Shown here: positions 32,711-42,957 of the stretch, one piece after another
Position numbering within the stretch: the stretch's first letter is position 1
Layout of the letters: the number at the start of each line of letters is the position of its first letter
NCBI GenBank assembly: GCA_944739405.2
Contig: OX123185.2
Location: 9,421,840-9,485,839 of the forward strand
DNA from: Euclidia mi
Taxonomy: Eukaryota > Arthropoda > Insecta > Lepidoptera > Erebidae
Length of the DNA: 64,000 nt
Direction of reading: 5' to 3'
Notes under the pieces: model-generated
The model's database searches: none
What the model was told of the DNA's origin: nothing
What the model saw: only the letters and a program-made list of their open reading frames with translations
Translations under genes and position numbers: made by a program

Positions 32711-33005
32711 TCGTTTTGTTTTTTTTTTCTTATTATTTTTATTTCATACTTTTTAGTGTTAGGTACTTCGTTCGTTTACTTGGTTTTGTGTTAACTACTC
32801 TTTTATTTATTTCATACTTTTTAGTGATAGGTACTCCATTTACTTTAAGATTTGGGGTAATTAATAGTTTGTTTATAGTTAGATTCAATTATTTTAGTGA
32901 TAAGTTTTCTGCTAGTATCAGTTTGTTATCATGACTTTGACATAGATACCTACTTTTATTCTGTGTGCCTATGGGCTTAGGCTTCATGCTGGAAGAGAGA
33001 GATGA

Positions 33006-33587
33006 GTCCAGGGAATCAGCCACATTCGGAAGTACGATCCAAACAAATGCGGTGGACTTGTACATACTATTAAATTGGCTGTGAGCTCTCGTATTATGCT
33101 CCGGAGAAATATGCCAATAACGTATGGCTTAGCGAACGGGGCAATGGGTGTTCCTAAAGGATTTAAATGGCCGGCACTAAGAAGAGATCAACTTGAGCCA
33201 GGTGAACTGCCTGATGCCATTTTGATATTATTTGATGATCCATCAATAACATTGCGTCTTAAAAATGATGATGGATACATTTCCATAGCTCCAGTGCCAG
33301 CGACCTATCAAGGCAATCGCGGCTATGGTGATATCGAGAGGCGGATGTTGCCAGTCATATTGAGTTGGGCTGTGACGGTACACAAGTTGCAAGGATGTAC
33401 ACTTAGTTCCGCGGACTTAGGGCCTAAAATCTTTGCTATAGGCCAATGCTATGTTGCCTTGAGGCGGGTCAAATCCCTAAAAGGCATGGCTTTAAGTGAT
33501 ATTGACTCGAACAAATTACTCAACCATCCCCACGTCAACAGAGCCTTATCCGAAATGACAAGAATGAGAAATATGCTCTCGCATTAG
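33006..33587 (+). pseudogene. PIF1/Helitron-type helicase, C-terminal fragment
   Basis: About 193 codons readable from 33006, after an in-frame TGA at 33003. Segments typical of PIF1-family helicases of Helitrons are visible: PNKCGGLV, IMLRRN-x7-GLANGAMGV, LPVILSWAVTVHKLQGCTLSSA and QCYVALRRVKSLKG (motifs V-VI region). The Rep domain and the N-terminal helicase motifs with Walker A are absent, so it cannot unwind DNA. The flanking gaagtcggtta repeats and the inverted copies to the left fit a degraded Helitron. A cellular PIF1 gene is unlikely, because the fragment lacks all other domains and sits in repeats. Confidence 0.8.
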
Positions 33588-33639
33588 ATTCTTTCACCGA
33601 CTTTCTTTGTTTTTTGTTAATCGCAGAGACATAGACACG

Positions 33640-33725
33640 TACACATGTACACACACACACACTCGTACACACACACGCGCGCGCGCGCGCGCAAACACGT
33701 ACACACGTACAAACACACACACGTA
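33640..33725. repeat. Compound microsatellite (AC)n-(GC)n-(AC)n
   Basis: Alternating acacac runs, a central cgcgcgcgcgcgcgcg run of 16 bases and cacgtac interruptions. It lies directly behind the helicase fragment. It is a Z-DNA-prone simple repeat with no coding value; open frames on its minus strand (33535-33808) are composition artefacts. Confidence 0.9.
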
Positions 33726-33764
33726 ATACATACAAACATACTAAGAGCCAATATATGTATACAG

Positions 33765-34110
33765 GTCAAACTGAGAACCTTCTTTTTTTGAAGTCGGTTA
33801 AAATACAAAAACTATCTCCTAAGTGTAACAAAAACTTTTTTTCTGAAAACCGCATAAAAATCGGTTCAGCTAAACTCGAGTTAATCGTGGGCAAACTTAC
33901 ATAATTATATACGGGTCAAACTCAGAACCTTCTTTTTTTTTGAAGTCGGTTAAGGGCCTAAAACCTTCTCCTAAGTGTAACAAATACTTTTTTGAAAACC
34001 GCATCAAAATCGGTTCAGCCAAACGCGAGATAATCGCGGACAAACATACATACATACATACATACATACAGGTCAAACTGAGAACCTCCTTTTTTTTGAA
34101 GTCGGTTAAT
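33765..34110 (+). repeat. Tandem repeat, ~142-bp unit, two and a half copies
   Basis: Each unit reads ggtcaaactgagaacct, a T-run, gaagtcggttaa, then ctcctaagtgtaacaaa, gaaaaccgcat-aaaatcggttcagc and a gcaaac-ttacata(cata)n end. Units begin near 33765, 33907 and 34070 (partial). An acatacat microsatellite ends the second unit. This sequence is a common lepidopteran repeat, here probably the downstream part of the Helitron that left the helicase fragment. Confidence 0.8.
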
Positions 34111-34213
34111 CACCACAAACTATAATACCTTTCTTATTGCTCCTAATTTTAGTAATTGTATCTTCGATAACCGATTCAAACAAGCTAAAATTACTTAACG
34201 CTGGACGATACAC

Positions 34214-36889
34214 TAAGACGTAGGTTACACGCTCAACATGGCGTCATTCTGGTCCATCAGTTTTGTCCGGCTAAGACTGATGCCAGAATGATGGATGAAA
34301 AACACGGTTACACGCTCAATCCCAGACTGACAGCAGACTGATAAAACTTACGTTAGTCATCATTCGTAAGTTGAAGACGACGGTCACTTTGCTACGTTCC
34401 AAAACACGCATACCTGACGTTGGATTAAAATCTGCTAGACTGAAGTGGGACTGGGTCGGACACGTTTGTCGTATGCATCCAGCAAGATGGCCCTAACAAA
34501 GATGGCGGGATGACCTGGATGCATTATACAGCGACTGGATGAACTTAACACGATACAGGGATGCATGGCGGTCCAAAGGAGAGGCCTTTGGTTTTTTTTT
34601 TTGTACAGACAGGCTAAATAAAAAATAAAAAAATCGTTTGGTTTTGTAGATCAAACGAATCATTTTGTTTAAACGGTTCAATAACTGCATCAATCATTTG
34701 TAAGACCATCAAGATAACATAGTTGATAGCTATACTATCTTATAGTAACCTGCGTATTCTATCGGTACTTACACTTACAATTGGCTCGCGCGGCTTACAG
34801 AGGGTCTAGTACGAGTTTGCAGTAACGGCCTACCGGATAGTAGCGGTCTCTATCGATCGCTACTCTCCGTTAGGGGCACTTTTAAAAAATGTATGGAAAT
34901 TGTTCCCGTCGACTAGGCTATCGTCCACCGTGACGATCGAGTGAAAACTCGTACTAGACCCTTAGGTATCTCCCACCCTCCGCATACTGTATCGTAGTTG
35001 CGCTATACGACATATTACTACGCTAAAGATGAAGATACGATAATATGCAGTCTTCATATCTATGGGTTCTATTGAAAACAATATTGTTTTTATTAGATCA
35101 AACGATAATCCATGTTACAAAGTAAATGAAAATCTAAATATGACATTTTGGTCATTTTGCCAGTTACGATGTTACACGTAGAAGGTGTCGATATAAGGTA
35201 TGTGTTTTATCCCATAACTCTGGCAAGGACTCGAATGTGAGAATGAATTCTTTCTCTATCTCGATTGACGGTGACGGGAGTGAAGCGGGCGGCGGCACCA
35301 GCGCTTCGTTGCTTGGCACGTCTTGCTCCATTGCGTCCGGGACGGTGACTGACGCCAGAATGATTCGAGCGGTTACACGATCAGTCTGGCATCAGTCTGC
35401 TGTCATTCTCAACAGACTGATGAAAAATATTAAAAATATTTAATTTTTGTCATTCTGGGCCATCAGTCCATCAATCAACCGGTTAGACGTAGGTTACACG
35501 CTAATTCTGGCGTCATTTTGGTCCATCAGTCTGCTCAGAATGACGGGATAATTATCGTCTAACCGGTTTATTGATGGACTGATGGCCCAGAATGACAAAA
35601 ATTAAATATTTTTAATATTTTTCATCAGTCTGTTGAGAATGACAGCAGACTGATGCCAGACTGATCGTGTAACCGCTCGCATCATTCTGGCGTCAGTCAC
35701 AGTCCACGACGCAATGGAGCAAGACGTGCCAAGCAATGAAGCGCTGGTGCCGCCGCTCCCGTCACCGTCAATCGAGATAGAGAACGAATTAATTCTCACA
35801 TTCGAGTCCTTGCCAGAGTTATGGGATAAAACACATACCTTATATCGACACCTCCTACGTGTAACATCGTAACTGGCAAAATGACCAAAATGTCATATTT
35901 AGATTTTCATTTACTTTGTAACATGGATTATCGTTTGATCTAATAAAAACAATATTGTTTTCAATAGAACCCATAGATATGAAAACTGCATATTATCGTA
36001 TCATCATCTTTAGCGTAGTAATATGTCGTATAGCGCAACTACGATACAGTATGTGGAGGGTGGGAGATACCTGAGGGTCTAGTACGAGTTTGCACTCGAT
36101 TGTCACGGTGGACGATAGCCTAGTCGACGGGAATAATTGCCATACATTTTGTAAAAGCGCCCCTAACGGAGAGTAGCGATCGATAGAGACCGCTACTCTC
36201 CGGTCGGCCGTTAGTGCAAACTCGTACTAGACCCTCTGTAAGCCGCGCGAGCCAATTGTAAGTGTAAGTACCGATAGAATACGCAGGTTACTATAAGCTA
36301 GTATAGCTATCAACTATGTTATCTTGGTGGTCTTACAAATGATTGATGCAGTTATTGAACCGTTTAAACAAAATGTTCGTTTGATCTACAAAACCACACG
36401 ATTTTCTTTTTATTTAGCCTGTCTGTACAAAAAAAAGCAAACACCTCTCCCTTGGACCGCCATGCATCCCTGTATCGTGTTAAGTTCGTCCAGTCGCTGT
36501 ATAATGCATCCAGGTCATCCCACCATCTTTGTTAGGCCCATCTTTCTGAATGCATACGACAAACGTGTCCGACCCAGTCCCACTTGTCTAGCAGATTTTA
36601 ATCCGACGTCAGCTATGCGTGTTTTGGAACGTAGCAAAGTGACCGTCGTCTTCAACTTACGGATGATGACTAACGTAAGTTTTATCAGTCTGCTGTCAGT
36701 CTGGGATTGAGCGTGTAACCGTGTTTTTCATTCATCATTCTGGCATCATTCTTAGCCGGATCAAACTGATGGACCAGAATGACGCCAGAATTAGCGTGTA
36801 ACCTTTGTCTTAGACGATAATTCTATCGTCATTCTGAGCAGACTGATGGACCAGAATGACGCCAGATTGAGCGTGTAACCTACGTCTTA
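34214..36889. mobile_element. 2.7-kb palindromic (fold-back) element
   Basis: The left arm 34214-35489 and right arm 35556-36812 are inverted copies, about 95% identical by eye. The termini are taagacgtaggttacacgct and its complement. The 66-bp centre (35490-35555) and a 79-bp extra tail (36811-36889) are copies of one short unit containing ggttacacgct and ggtccatcagtctgctcaga. Inside each arm is a LINE reverse-transcriptase C-terminus, readable on the plus strand at 34375-34590. No transposase was seen. The flanking bases are TA-rich, and a TA duplication is possible but unproven. Confidence 0.88.
34375..34590 (+). pseudogene. Captured LINE RT C-terminus in the left palindrome arm
   Basis: Plus strand reads LKTTVTLLRSKTRIPDVGL, LKWDWVGHVCRMHPARWP, a stop near 34496, then QRWRDDLDALYSDWMNL and AWRSKGEAF. 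This is the RTE-type C-terminal pattern (K-W-x-W-x-GH-x-x-R ... RWxDDL ... W). The same sequence lies inverted in the right arm (about 36470-36660). It is a fragment only; the RT catalytic motif is absent. Confidence 0.7.
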
Positions 36890-37665
36890 TAATAATATGC
36901 TGCTCTAGTTCTACACATGACAGTTCCACGGTGCGTTCTATAGACTAACTTGCTATTTCTTTCCGTTCTTTAAATGTAAAGCTATTTGAAGCAATAATCA
37001 AGGATCCACCATGAATAGTGTGTTTCGACGATAGTATTGTGCTGTGTCAGCTCACAATTTATTAAGCTACCTAAACCTACACCAAGCCTATCTGAGAACA
37101 TATAAACTTTATTTGTGCCAGAATCCTTACCTAAACTACCTGATTTAGACTTACCTGTTCCATTATTCACTGAACAACATCGATATACTAACTAGTATAT
37201 CGATGCTGAACAGGTACTTTTATCACTTTCGCAAATAATCTGAGACTCACAAGTGGGTAATGTTGTTTTTATGATGTTCAAGCAACTATTGGTGTTTGTT
37301 AAAAATTTTGCCTCCCCACTTGTGCAATCTCATCATAATTCCTTATATACTCCTGAACCTCATTTTCATATTGCGTGTTCATTCTACTTATTTGAGATTG
37401 TAAATAAGTAATTTGACTTTTAAACATTTATACTGCTTAGATGTTATTTTAGATTTTTTATATTGTTTTAGACTAAGAACGAGTTTCTTTATATATATGT
37501 TTATTTAATTTATTATACTTTCTATACCGTTTCAGACAAATTGTTTCCACATAATTTATTTCTTTTAAGAAATAGTTTATAATAATAATAATAATCGTTT
37601 AATTCAGGTAATAAAAACCCATACAGATATATACCTTACAGACTAACATAAATATAATAAAATGT
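36890..37665. other. AT-rich stretch, no recognised gene
   Basis: Contains a short inverted word (gatatactaactagtatatc, near 37182-37203) and a taataataataata run at 37580-37595. The minus open frame 36982-37170 has no recognisable content. Confidence 0.4.
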
Positions 37666-38304
37666 CTAATTACTAATATAATAATACAACGCACAGGTGT
37701 TGTTTACAGTGGTTACGGGACCACAAAGGTTACGGGACGATGGCTTCTTCTTCTTTTTCTCCACCTTGATGAAGCCGTCCTTGTCACACGTTGCCTTTTC
37801 TGGGACTGTCCGTTCCATGTCCTTGTTACGGAGGGGCTCACAAACCTTCTGTTTATGCCCTTTTTTATCCTGGCGATTTGCTGGCATGGCCGCTTTGCTT
37901 TCAGCGGCAACAGCTGCATAGTCGCGCTTAGGGATTGACGCATCCTTTTGCGATAAACCCTTGACCGGTGTCGATGACCCGAGGTCAGCAACAGCACACG
38001 TCACACCGCTTGCACTACTCGCGGCGATAGGCGATCCAAGTAAATTCGCTGACTCGAAACTGCATTCAGATGCAATTTGAGCCCCGCGTCGGGTGTTTAC
38101 ATTTGACGCATGCGGTGACCTACTTGCAGATATAGCGTTTTGTAATAACATTACCTCTGCACGTAGATCAGTTATGGTGTTATCTGATGTCTTCAACTTG
38201 GATTGTACTTCGGCCAGGCTGGATTTCAATTTTGGGTCGGTCACCTTCAATAAGGTGATGATATCCTGGATGCTCTTCTCAGTACCATCTCTTTTATACA
38301 TCAC
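37666..38304 (-). pseudogene. LINE ORF1 (gag-like) fragment
   Basis: 212 codons on the minus strand. The N-terminal part is a coiled-coil-like stretch (residues 15-60: LKSSLAEVQSKLKTSDNTI); the middle is Ser/Ala-rich. The C-terminal part has DKDGFIKVEKKKKKPSSRN followed by LCG, a basic segment I associate with ORF1 proteins of lepidopteran non-LTR elements. The zinc knuckles and the rest of ORF1 are missing; the frame runs into unrelated AT-rich DNA. Such proteins bind element RNA. The family assignment is by motif memory and moderate. Confidence 0.5.
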
Positions 38305-38329
38305 TACATCATATAAAACAAAGTATATT

Positions 38330-38905
38330 TTTTTTTTTGGTGTCGGGTTGGGAAATCCTCATGGAGTCCCTCCGCCCTGGGGGAAGGACGAAGGGGACTG
38401 TCAGACTCTTACTGACTAAAAACCAACCCGTGTTCCTCACGTACCCGGTCGGAGGGTCCGGTATCGCTGAAGCATTCCTCGCTACCCCCCGACGGGTATT
38501 GGCCCGCCAGATGGTCAGGCGGGCCCCGAAAAAAACCCCCTTGGCGGCGGATGAAGGTGTTGGGCTCCGCCGCCAAAACACTCAGCGGCCGCAGAGGATA
38601 GGGAGGACGGCAACGCAACACCGCATCTCCTCTTCCTCTGCGGCCCCACCGCGACGCAACGATGGTGCGCCCCCATTTGGTCGCGGGAGATAGGGCGCGC
38701 GGCAACGCAACACCGACACGCCTCTCCTCCCGCGACCGCACCCGACTGCGAGGGACAGAAGAACTGTCCCTCGCACCCGCCCCTTTGGACGCATCCTGCT
38801 TAGGCCTCCGTCAAGCCCACGCGGAGCGTCCCCTCCTGGATCCCTCTTAGCTTCACCGCGGGTGACCAATCCACGGTTACTGAGCCCCCACCACGACAAG
38901 GTGGA
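38330..38905 (-). mobile_element. GC-rich poly(A)-tailed retroelement fragment
   Basis: On the minus strand the sequence ends gatttcccaacccgacacc followed by an A-run (T-run 38332-38340 on plus), so it is the 3' end of a poly(A) retroelement. It is about 60% GC in a region that is otherwise AT-rich. The middle has two degenerate ~70-bp units, each with the word ggcaacgcaacaccg between inverted arms (ccgcagagga ... tcctctgcgg; gcgggagata ... tctcctcccgc). Open frames here on both strands are GC artefacts. It probably derives from an R1/jockey-type LINE 3' UTR; the family is not certain. Confidence 0.6.
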
Positions 38906-38929
38906 GATCCCACGGGAGGGAAGTCTATT

Positions 38930-39100
38930 AATATATCTTCTGTTTGTCTGTCCCTATGTATGATAATCTTTAAAACTACGCAACGGATTTTGAGGCCATT
39001 TTTTTAATAGATATAATGATTAAAGAGGAAGGTTTATATGAATAATACATGCCTAAAAAGCATTGCACCCGTACGTAGCCCGGGTGGGTCGCTAATTTCA
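38930..39100 (+). mobile_element. Helitron-like 3' end
   Basis: The segment ends with attgcacccgtacgtagcccgg, then gtgggtcgCTAA before a T. That is a GC hairpin followed by CTRR, as at Helitron 3' termini. Directly upstream are the gtttgtctgtc...tacgcaacggatttt words often seen in lepidopteran Helitrons. The 5' end (TC) was not located. A degraded relic. Confidence 0.4.
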
Positions 39101-39110
39101 AATATTTGTT

Positions 39111-39270
39111 AGTCATCATGTCACAATGACTCTGACTGAAACACTAATTAATACTTTTAGGATGAGGATGATTAACAACATGTAGCACGTGTACATAATA
39201 TATTAGACACCTCAAATAGAATTCATGGTTAAATTAACAAAGCAACCAATTTTGTTTATATTAAAATATT
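39111..39270 (-). promoter_or_regulatory. Orphan 5' flank of a third GR copy (relic)
   Basis: Starts with tcatcatgtcacaatg, identical over 16 bases to the start-codon region of the intact GR (30702-30717), followed by ctgactgaaacactaattaatact and, further on, gcaaccaat, in the same order as the GR 5' flank. Left of it, where the coding exon should be, lies the Helitron-like end. It suggests a third receptor whose coding part is gone. Confidence 0.45.
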
Positions 39271-39329
39271 CAAAATAATTGGTGTAACGCGAAATATTCT
39301 TTCCGAAAAATATTGAGCTCAGTTTGTTA

Positions 39330-39466
39330 GGCCTCCTTCACATTGTTCATGAGTGTTTCTCGAGCGTACGCTCAGCGTCCGTTCAGAGTCCGTGTCGTCA
39401 GAGTGAACGCCGAGCGCACGCCGGGCGTACGCTCGAGGAACGCTGTCGCCCAATGTGAGGTCGGCC
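39330..39466. mobile_element. 137-bp MITE, PIF/Harbinger type
   Basis: Termini ggcctccttcacattg and caatgtgaggtcggcc are inverted repeats (13 of 16). Flanked by TTA at 39327-39329 and 39467-39469, the 3-bp duplication of PIF/Harbinger. The interior is a second inverted repeat, ctcgagcgtacgc ... gcgtacgctcgag, so the whole element folds back. Non-coding; the open frame across it is spurious. Confidence 0.78.
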
Positions 39467-39640
39467 TTAATGTAAAAATTAAAGCTATAGAAGTATATGC
39501 TATATTTTGCTCCATAATATTGATCCTAAATATCATAAATAATGAATTGAAGCTGGATTTTAGAAGAGCCTGGAGGCACTAGAAAAACTTGTCTGATTAG
39601 AGCAACTGTCGCTAAAATTAGGTACTTAGATTTGTTACTG

Positions 39641-39689
39641 GAGATAGTTCTAACCGATGGTCACCAAGACCATCGGTTAGAACTATCTC
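39641..39689. repeat. Perfect 22-bp hairpin with 5-nt loop
   Basis: Arms at 39641-39662 and 39668-39689 are exact complements around the loop accaa. No terminator role applies in a eukaryote, and no duplication flanks it. It resembles a template-switch product. Confidence 0.9.
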
Positions 39690-40239
39690 GTCTGTTATAA
39701 GCATAATTGTTCCAGAAATGGCAACGGTGTGCAACGGTTGTAACACTTCCTCATCGACTTGATGCAACATAGTAAATTTAACTTGCCAATTCTTCTCAAC
39801 AGTAGCCTCGTCCTGAACTGGTGGTAGGAAACGTTTCGTAAGTACTTGTTCATTTCATAACAGAATAATATTCACTACTCACAATAATACACCTTGTATG
39901 TGCCTCTGAGAGCGTTTGTTATTGTTGACGTTGTTCTATGTAAAATTCGAGGTTGTAATGTTAGGCATGTCGAAGGGTTTCCCTATGTGACCAACATTTA
40001 TTTTTAATTTTCGAATTTTAGTGCCGTAGTTCGGAGTTTTAGTGATACAACAATTTTTTATAGCGAAACATATCTGGCAAGCTCATTTAAAGATATTTGT
40101 TTCAAAACCAGTAAAATGAAGCCAACAAAACAAAGTTGTGATGATATAAGAAATGTCGCCATACTTTCAAAATGCAAGAGCAAGTGTTTTTTTATTTAAC
40201 AAATTACGCTTAATTATATAAAAGACTTTATGTTCTATA
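39690..40239. other. AT-rich stretch, nothing recognised
   Basis: No coding pattern, no repeat termini and no RNA gene seen between the hairpin and the SINE. Confidence 0.4.
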
Positions 40240-40555
40240 TTTCACAGGTAGTGGAGCCTTGCTGATTTCAGCATGAAAGGGCCGGCTTGACCGGGGAAGT
40301 ACTACCCTCTCATAGAAAATCGACATAAAGTAACAGTACCTAAACTATTGCGTTTCGTTCGGTGAGGCCCTATCCCCTATTCCTTCTCCCTCATCCCACT
40401 CCTCATCCTATCCCTTTTCCCAACCCCAAGGTGCGGCAACGCACTTATGACTCCTATGATGTTGCTTGTGTCCATGGGCGGCGGTAATTGCTTACCATCA
40501 GGCGATCCATCCACTCGTGTGCCACCTATTAGTATAAAAAAAAGTTGAGATTGAA
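40240..40555 (+). mobile_element. Bm1-like lepidopteran SINE
   Basis: Reads ggtagtggagccttgctgatttcagc, aaagggccggcttgaccggg, a C/T-rich middle (ccctattccttctccctcat), then ggcaacgcacttatgactcc, tgtccatgggcggcgg and accatcaggcgatcc, ending in an A-rich tail (taaaaaaaag near 40545-40553). These blocks are those of the Bombyx Bm1-type SINE that is widespread in moths and butterflies. No clean target duplication was found, so the copy is not among the youngest. Confidence 0.8.
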
Positions 40556-42900
40556 CAGTAGGCTTTAGTTCTTAGAATGAGTATTTCGTAATGATTTGAT
40601 TCACTCTGTTCTCAACCACACCTTACTTCAGTACTATAATCGTATCTACTAAGCATAGAAGCTGCGGTAAGGTTTAGTGTGAGAGGTTTAACGCAGTTTG
40701 CTGTTGTTCACCTCAAAATCTCCGTAATGGATATTAACTATAGAGCTATTTGTTATTCATAAAGCAGGGAGTACACCTGCGACCCGCAAATTAGCTGATC
40801 AATTAGTCGCATCGCGTTCGTCGGTTCACATACTGTTTACTTGAGGTATTGCCTAGTTAGTTAATGCTATTTGTAGTTACTGATTAGATAGTATAGGTTC
40901 TACACGATTAGTAAATTATCTTATATTTTAGGGGGGTTGGGATTTTTAAACCAATGTAATATTATTGTTATGGATTATTATATTTCATTGATGAAATTAA
41001 GATTATAAATTTCAACAAATCACTTTGCTTTGTTGGTAACCTAGTTATGGTCCAGTTTCTGGTTGACGATAGTATACACTGACCTTACTGGAAATCGAAT
41101 AATAGTGTTGATGTAAATGTCGATATCTTAGAATTATCTTATATGCCTTGGAGCCTGGGGTTTATTTACTAGTCTTTCCACAGAGCTTCCAGCAGAGAAC
41201 ACAAAACTTCAGGTTTTCCACAGAGTGACTGCCGTGTGACTTCCACAACCCAACGGGCCAGCGTTATTCCATGGTTTAGACTACTATCAGTTTATTTGAC
41301 TTTCCGTAATGAGTGTCAAACATCTCTCCGAGACACGGGGCAAGCGATAATTAATAATTTAATACGCACATAACTTTAAAAGGTCATTGGTGCGCGCCGT
41401 GGATTTGAAACCATCTGGCTCACCTCTGCAGTCCCTTGGTATCACCACTAGGCTATCGCGGACTTAGTAAAATGTATTTGTTTATTAATGGTCATGTGTT
41501 TGATATCTCGACGACGCATAGGCGTTAAAGTGAAAAACACTTTAGGCCTATTGTGAGGCACGCATCAGCCAAACGTGAAGTAATAATATCTTCAAATAGA
41601 TCATGAGATTAAATTGCATATAATCAAAGAAATTGGATCCAAAAGGAAAAAGGAGTAGTAGTGCTTGAAATCGAATACTTTAAACCTTGTTTCATAATCC
41701 AATAAACGATTTTACTTCTCTCATTGCCATTTCAGTGAAAGATCAGAATAGATGATAGAAATGTGGATACAGCTAGACAAACAAATATAAACTCGATAAT
41801 ACTGAAATCCATTTGACGAAGAAAGCCACAATCCAGAATCCTTCAATACAAACTAAATCAAAATTGACGCTCTAACTAAACAGAAAATCTAGTAAGTTCT
41901 CCTACCAATTGCCTTCAATCAAATTCTCGGATTGCATTTCTATCGCCAGTGTTTATCACCTGCCCCAAGGGGATTCGGCCACCGACAAAATTATGTTTTG
42001 TCGTTTTTTATTATATTATTCCCCAAATGATGTTTAGGCGTCGAAAACGGCGGAAAACGTCGGTAATTGCCCTCTCGCGATATAAATTGGGTGAGTGTAT
42101 AACCGGCAGTAGGAAGGGCTGTGGTTATCACTACACATACTCGATGCTTTATAATATAAACGTCATAGGTGTGTCATAAATATGTGTAAGATGAACAAAT
42201 TCCTAGCTCTGAGTTCGTGTATTATAATAAAATGCCAGCACATTACCAAATTATATTTAAGTTGAAGTGACTCTGATGTGTCGGCGCAACCAGTCTAAGT
42301 ATGTTCACTATTACGAGAAATTGACCAGCTTTTTTATCAGATCGTAATTATTTCTATATACCTGATATTGCTATAGTTTGCATGCGCAAGTGCTAAACAT
42401 AAAACGAGTACCTGTATGGGCTTAAAGCATCTTTATGAAAATGGCTCTAGCTATTTAAGTTACAGCAAAGATTATGGCAACTACAACAATTCATAAAAAA
42501 TGAGCTGAGAAATTATTACAAACTACAACACAAACTCGCTGACTTAAAGCAGTTTTCGGTAGTCACGATCGAGTAACGTTAGTAGTGTTGTTAGTAGCAC
42601 TCGTGCAAATGAGGTTAGCCGATGAAGTCAGGGCGGTGTACGCGCTATTACGGCGCACCAGGGGGCGCACGCTGCGCAGGAATTTATGGGAGACATGTGT
42701 CATGGTGGTTTTACTAGAAAGCTTAATAAATTTGCCAAAAGTACCTACTAAAACTATTCTAAAAAAATATTAGTATGAATTTTTAATAACATTTAATAAT
42801 TAAAAAATGCCTAAAATCTTTTTGAAATCATAATATTCAGTTCTAAGACCTATTATTCGTTTTTAAATCCGATAAGATAAAATGGACCCCAGGTTCTAAC
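40556..42900. other. Long AT-rich stretch without recognised genes
   Basis: Both strands were scanned. Open frames at 41949-42179 and 42585-42773 show no family features. No element termini or RNA genes found. Possibly unique intergenic DNA. Confidence 0.45.
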
Positions 42901-42957
42901 TGGTATAACGCTAAGGGGATCATGATGAAGCCTTGAATTATAGAATCGTATACCACG

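Noticed and set aside
33006..33587. Cellular PIF1 helicase gene
   Set aside because: Only the last helicase motifs are present, an in-frame stop lies directly upstream, and repeats surround it; a Helitron relic fits better.
33535..33808. Cys/Val-rich minus-strand frames
   Set aside because: Translation of the AC/GC microsatellite.
35237..35799. Two similar 65-68 codon frames on opposite strands (35237-35443 plus, 35602-35799 minus)
   Set aside because: They are the same palindrome-arm sequence read in both directions; similarity follows from the inverted repeat, and there is no known domain.
36324..36710. 128-codon open frame
   Set aside because: It lies antisense to the captured LINE fragment in the right palindrome arm.
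38409..38899. Arg/Gly/Pro-rich frames in the GC island on both strands
   Set aside because: Composition artefacts of a GC-rich non-coding retroelement end; no domains.
39641..39689. Pre-miRNA hairpin
   Set aside because: Perfect pairing, a 5-nt loop and only 22-bp arms are too short for Drosha/Dicer processing; more likely a template-switch scar.
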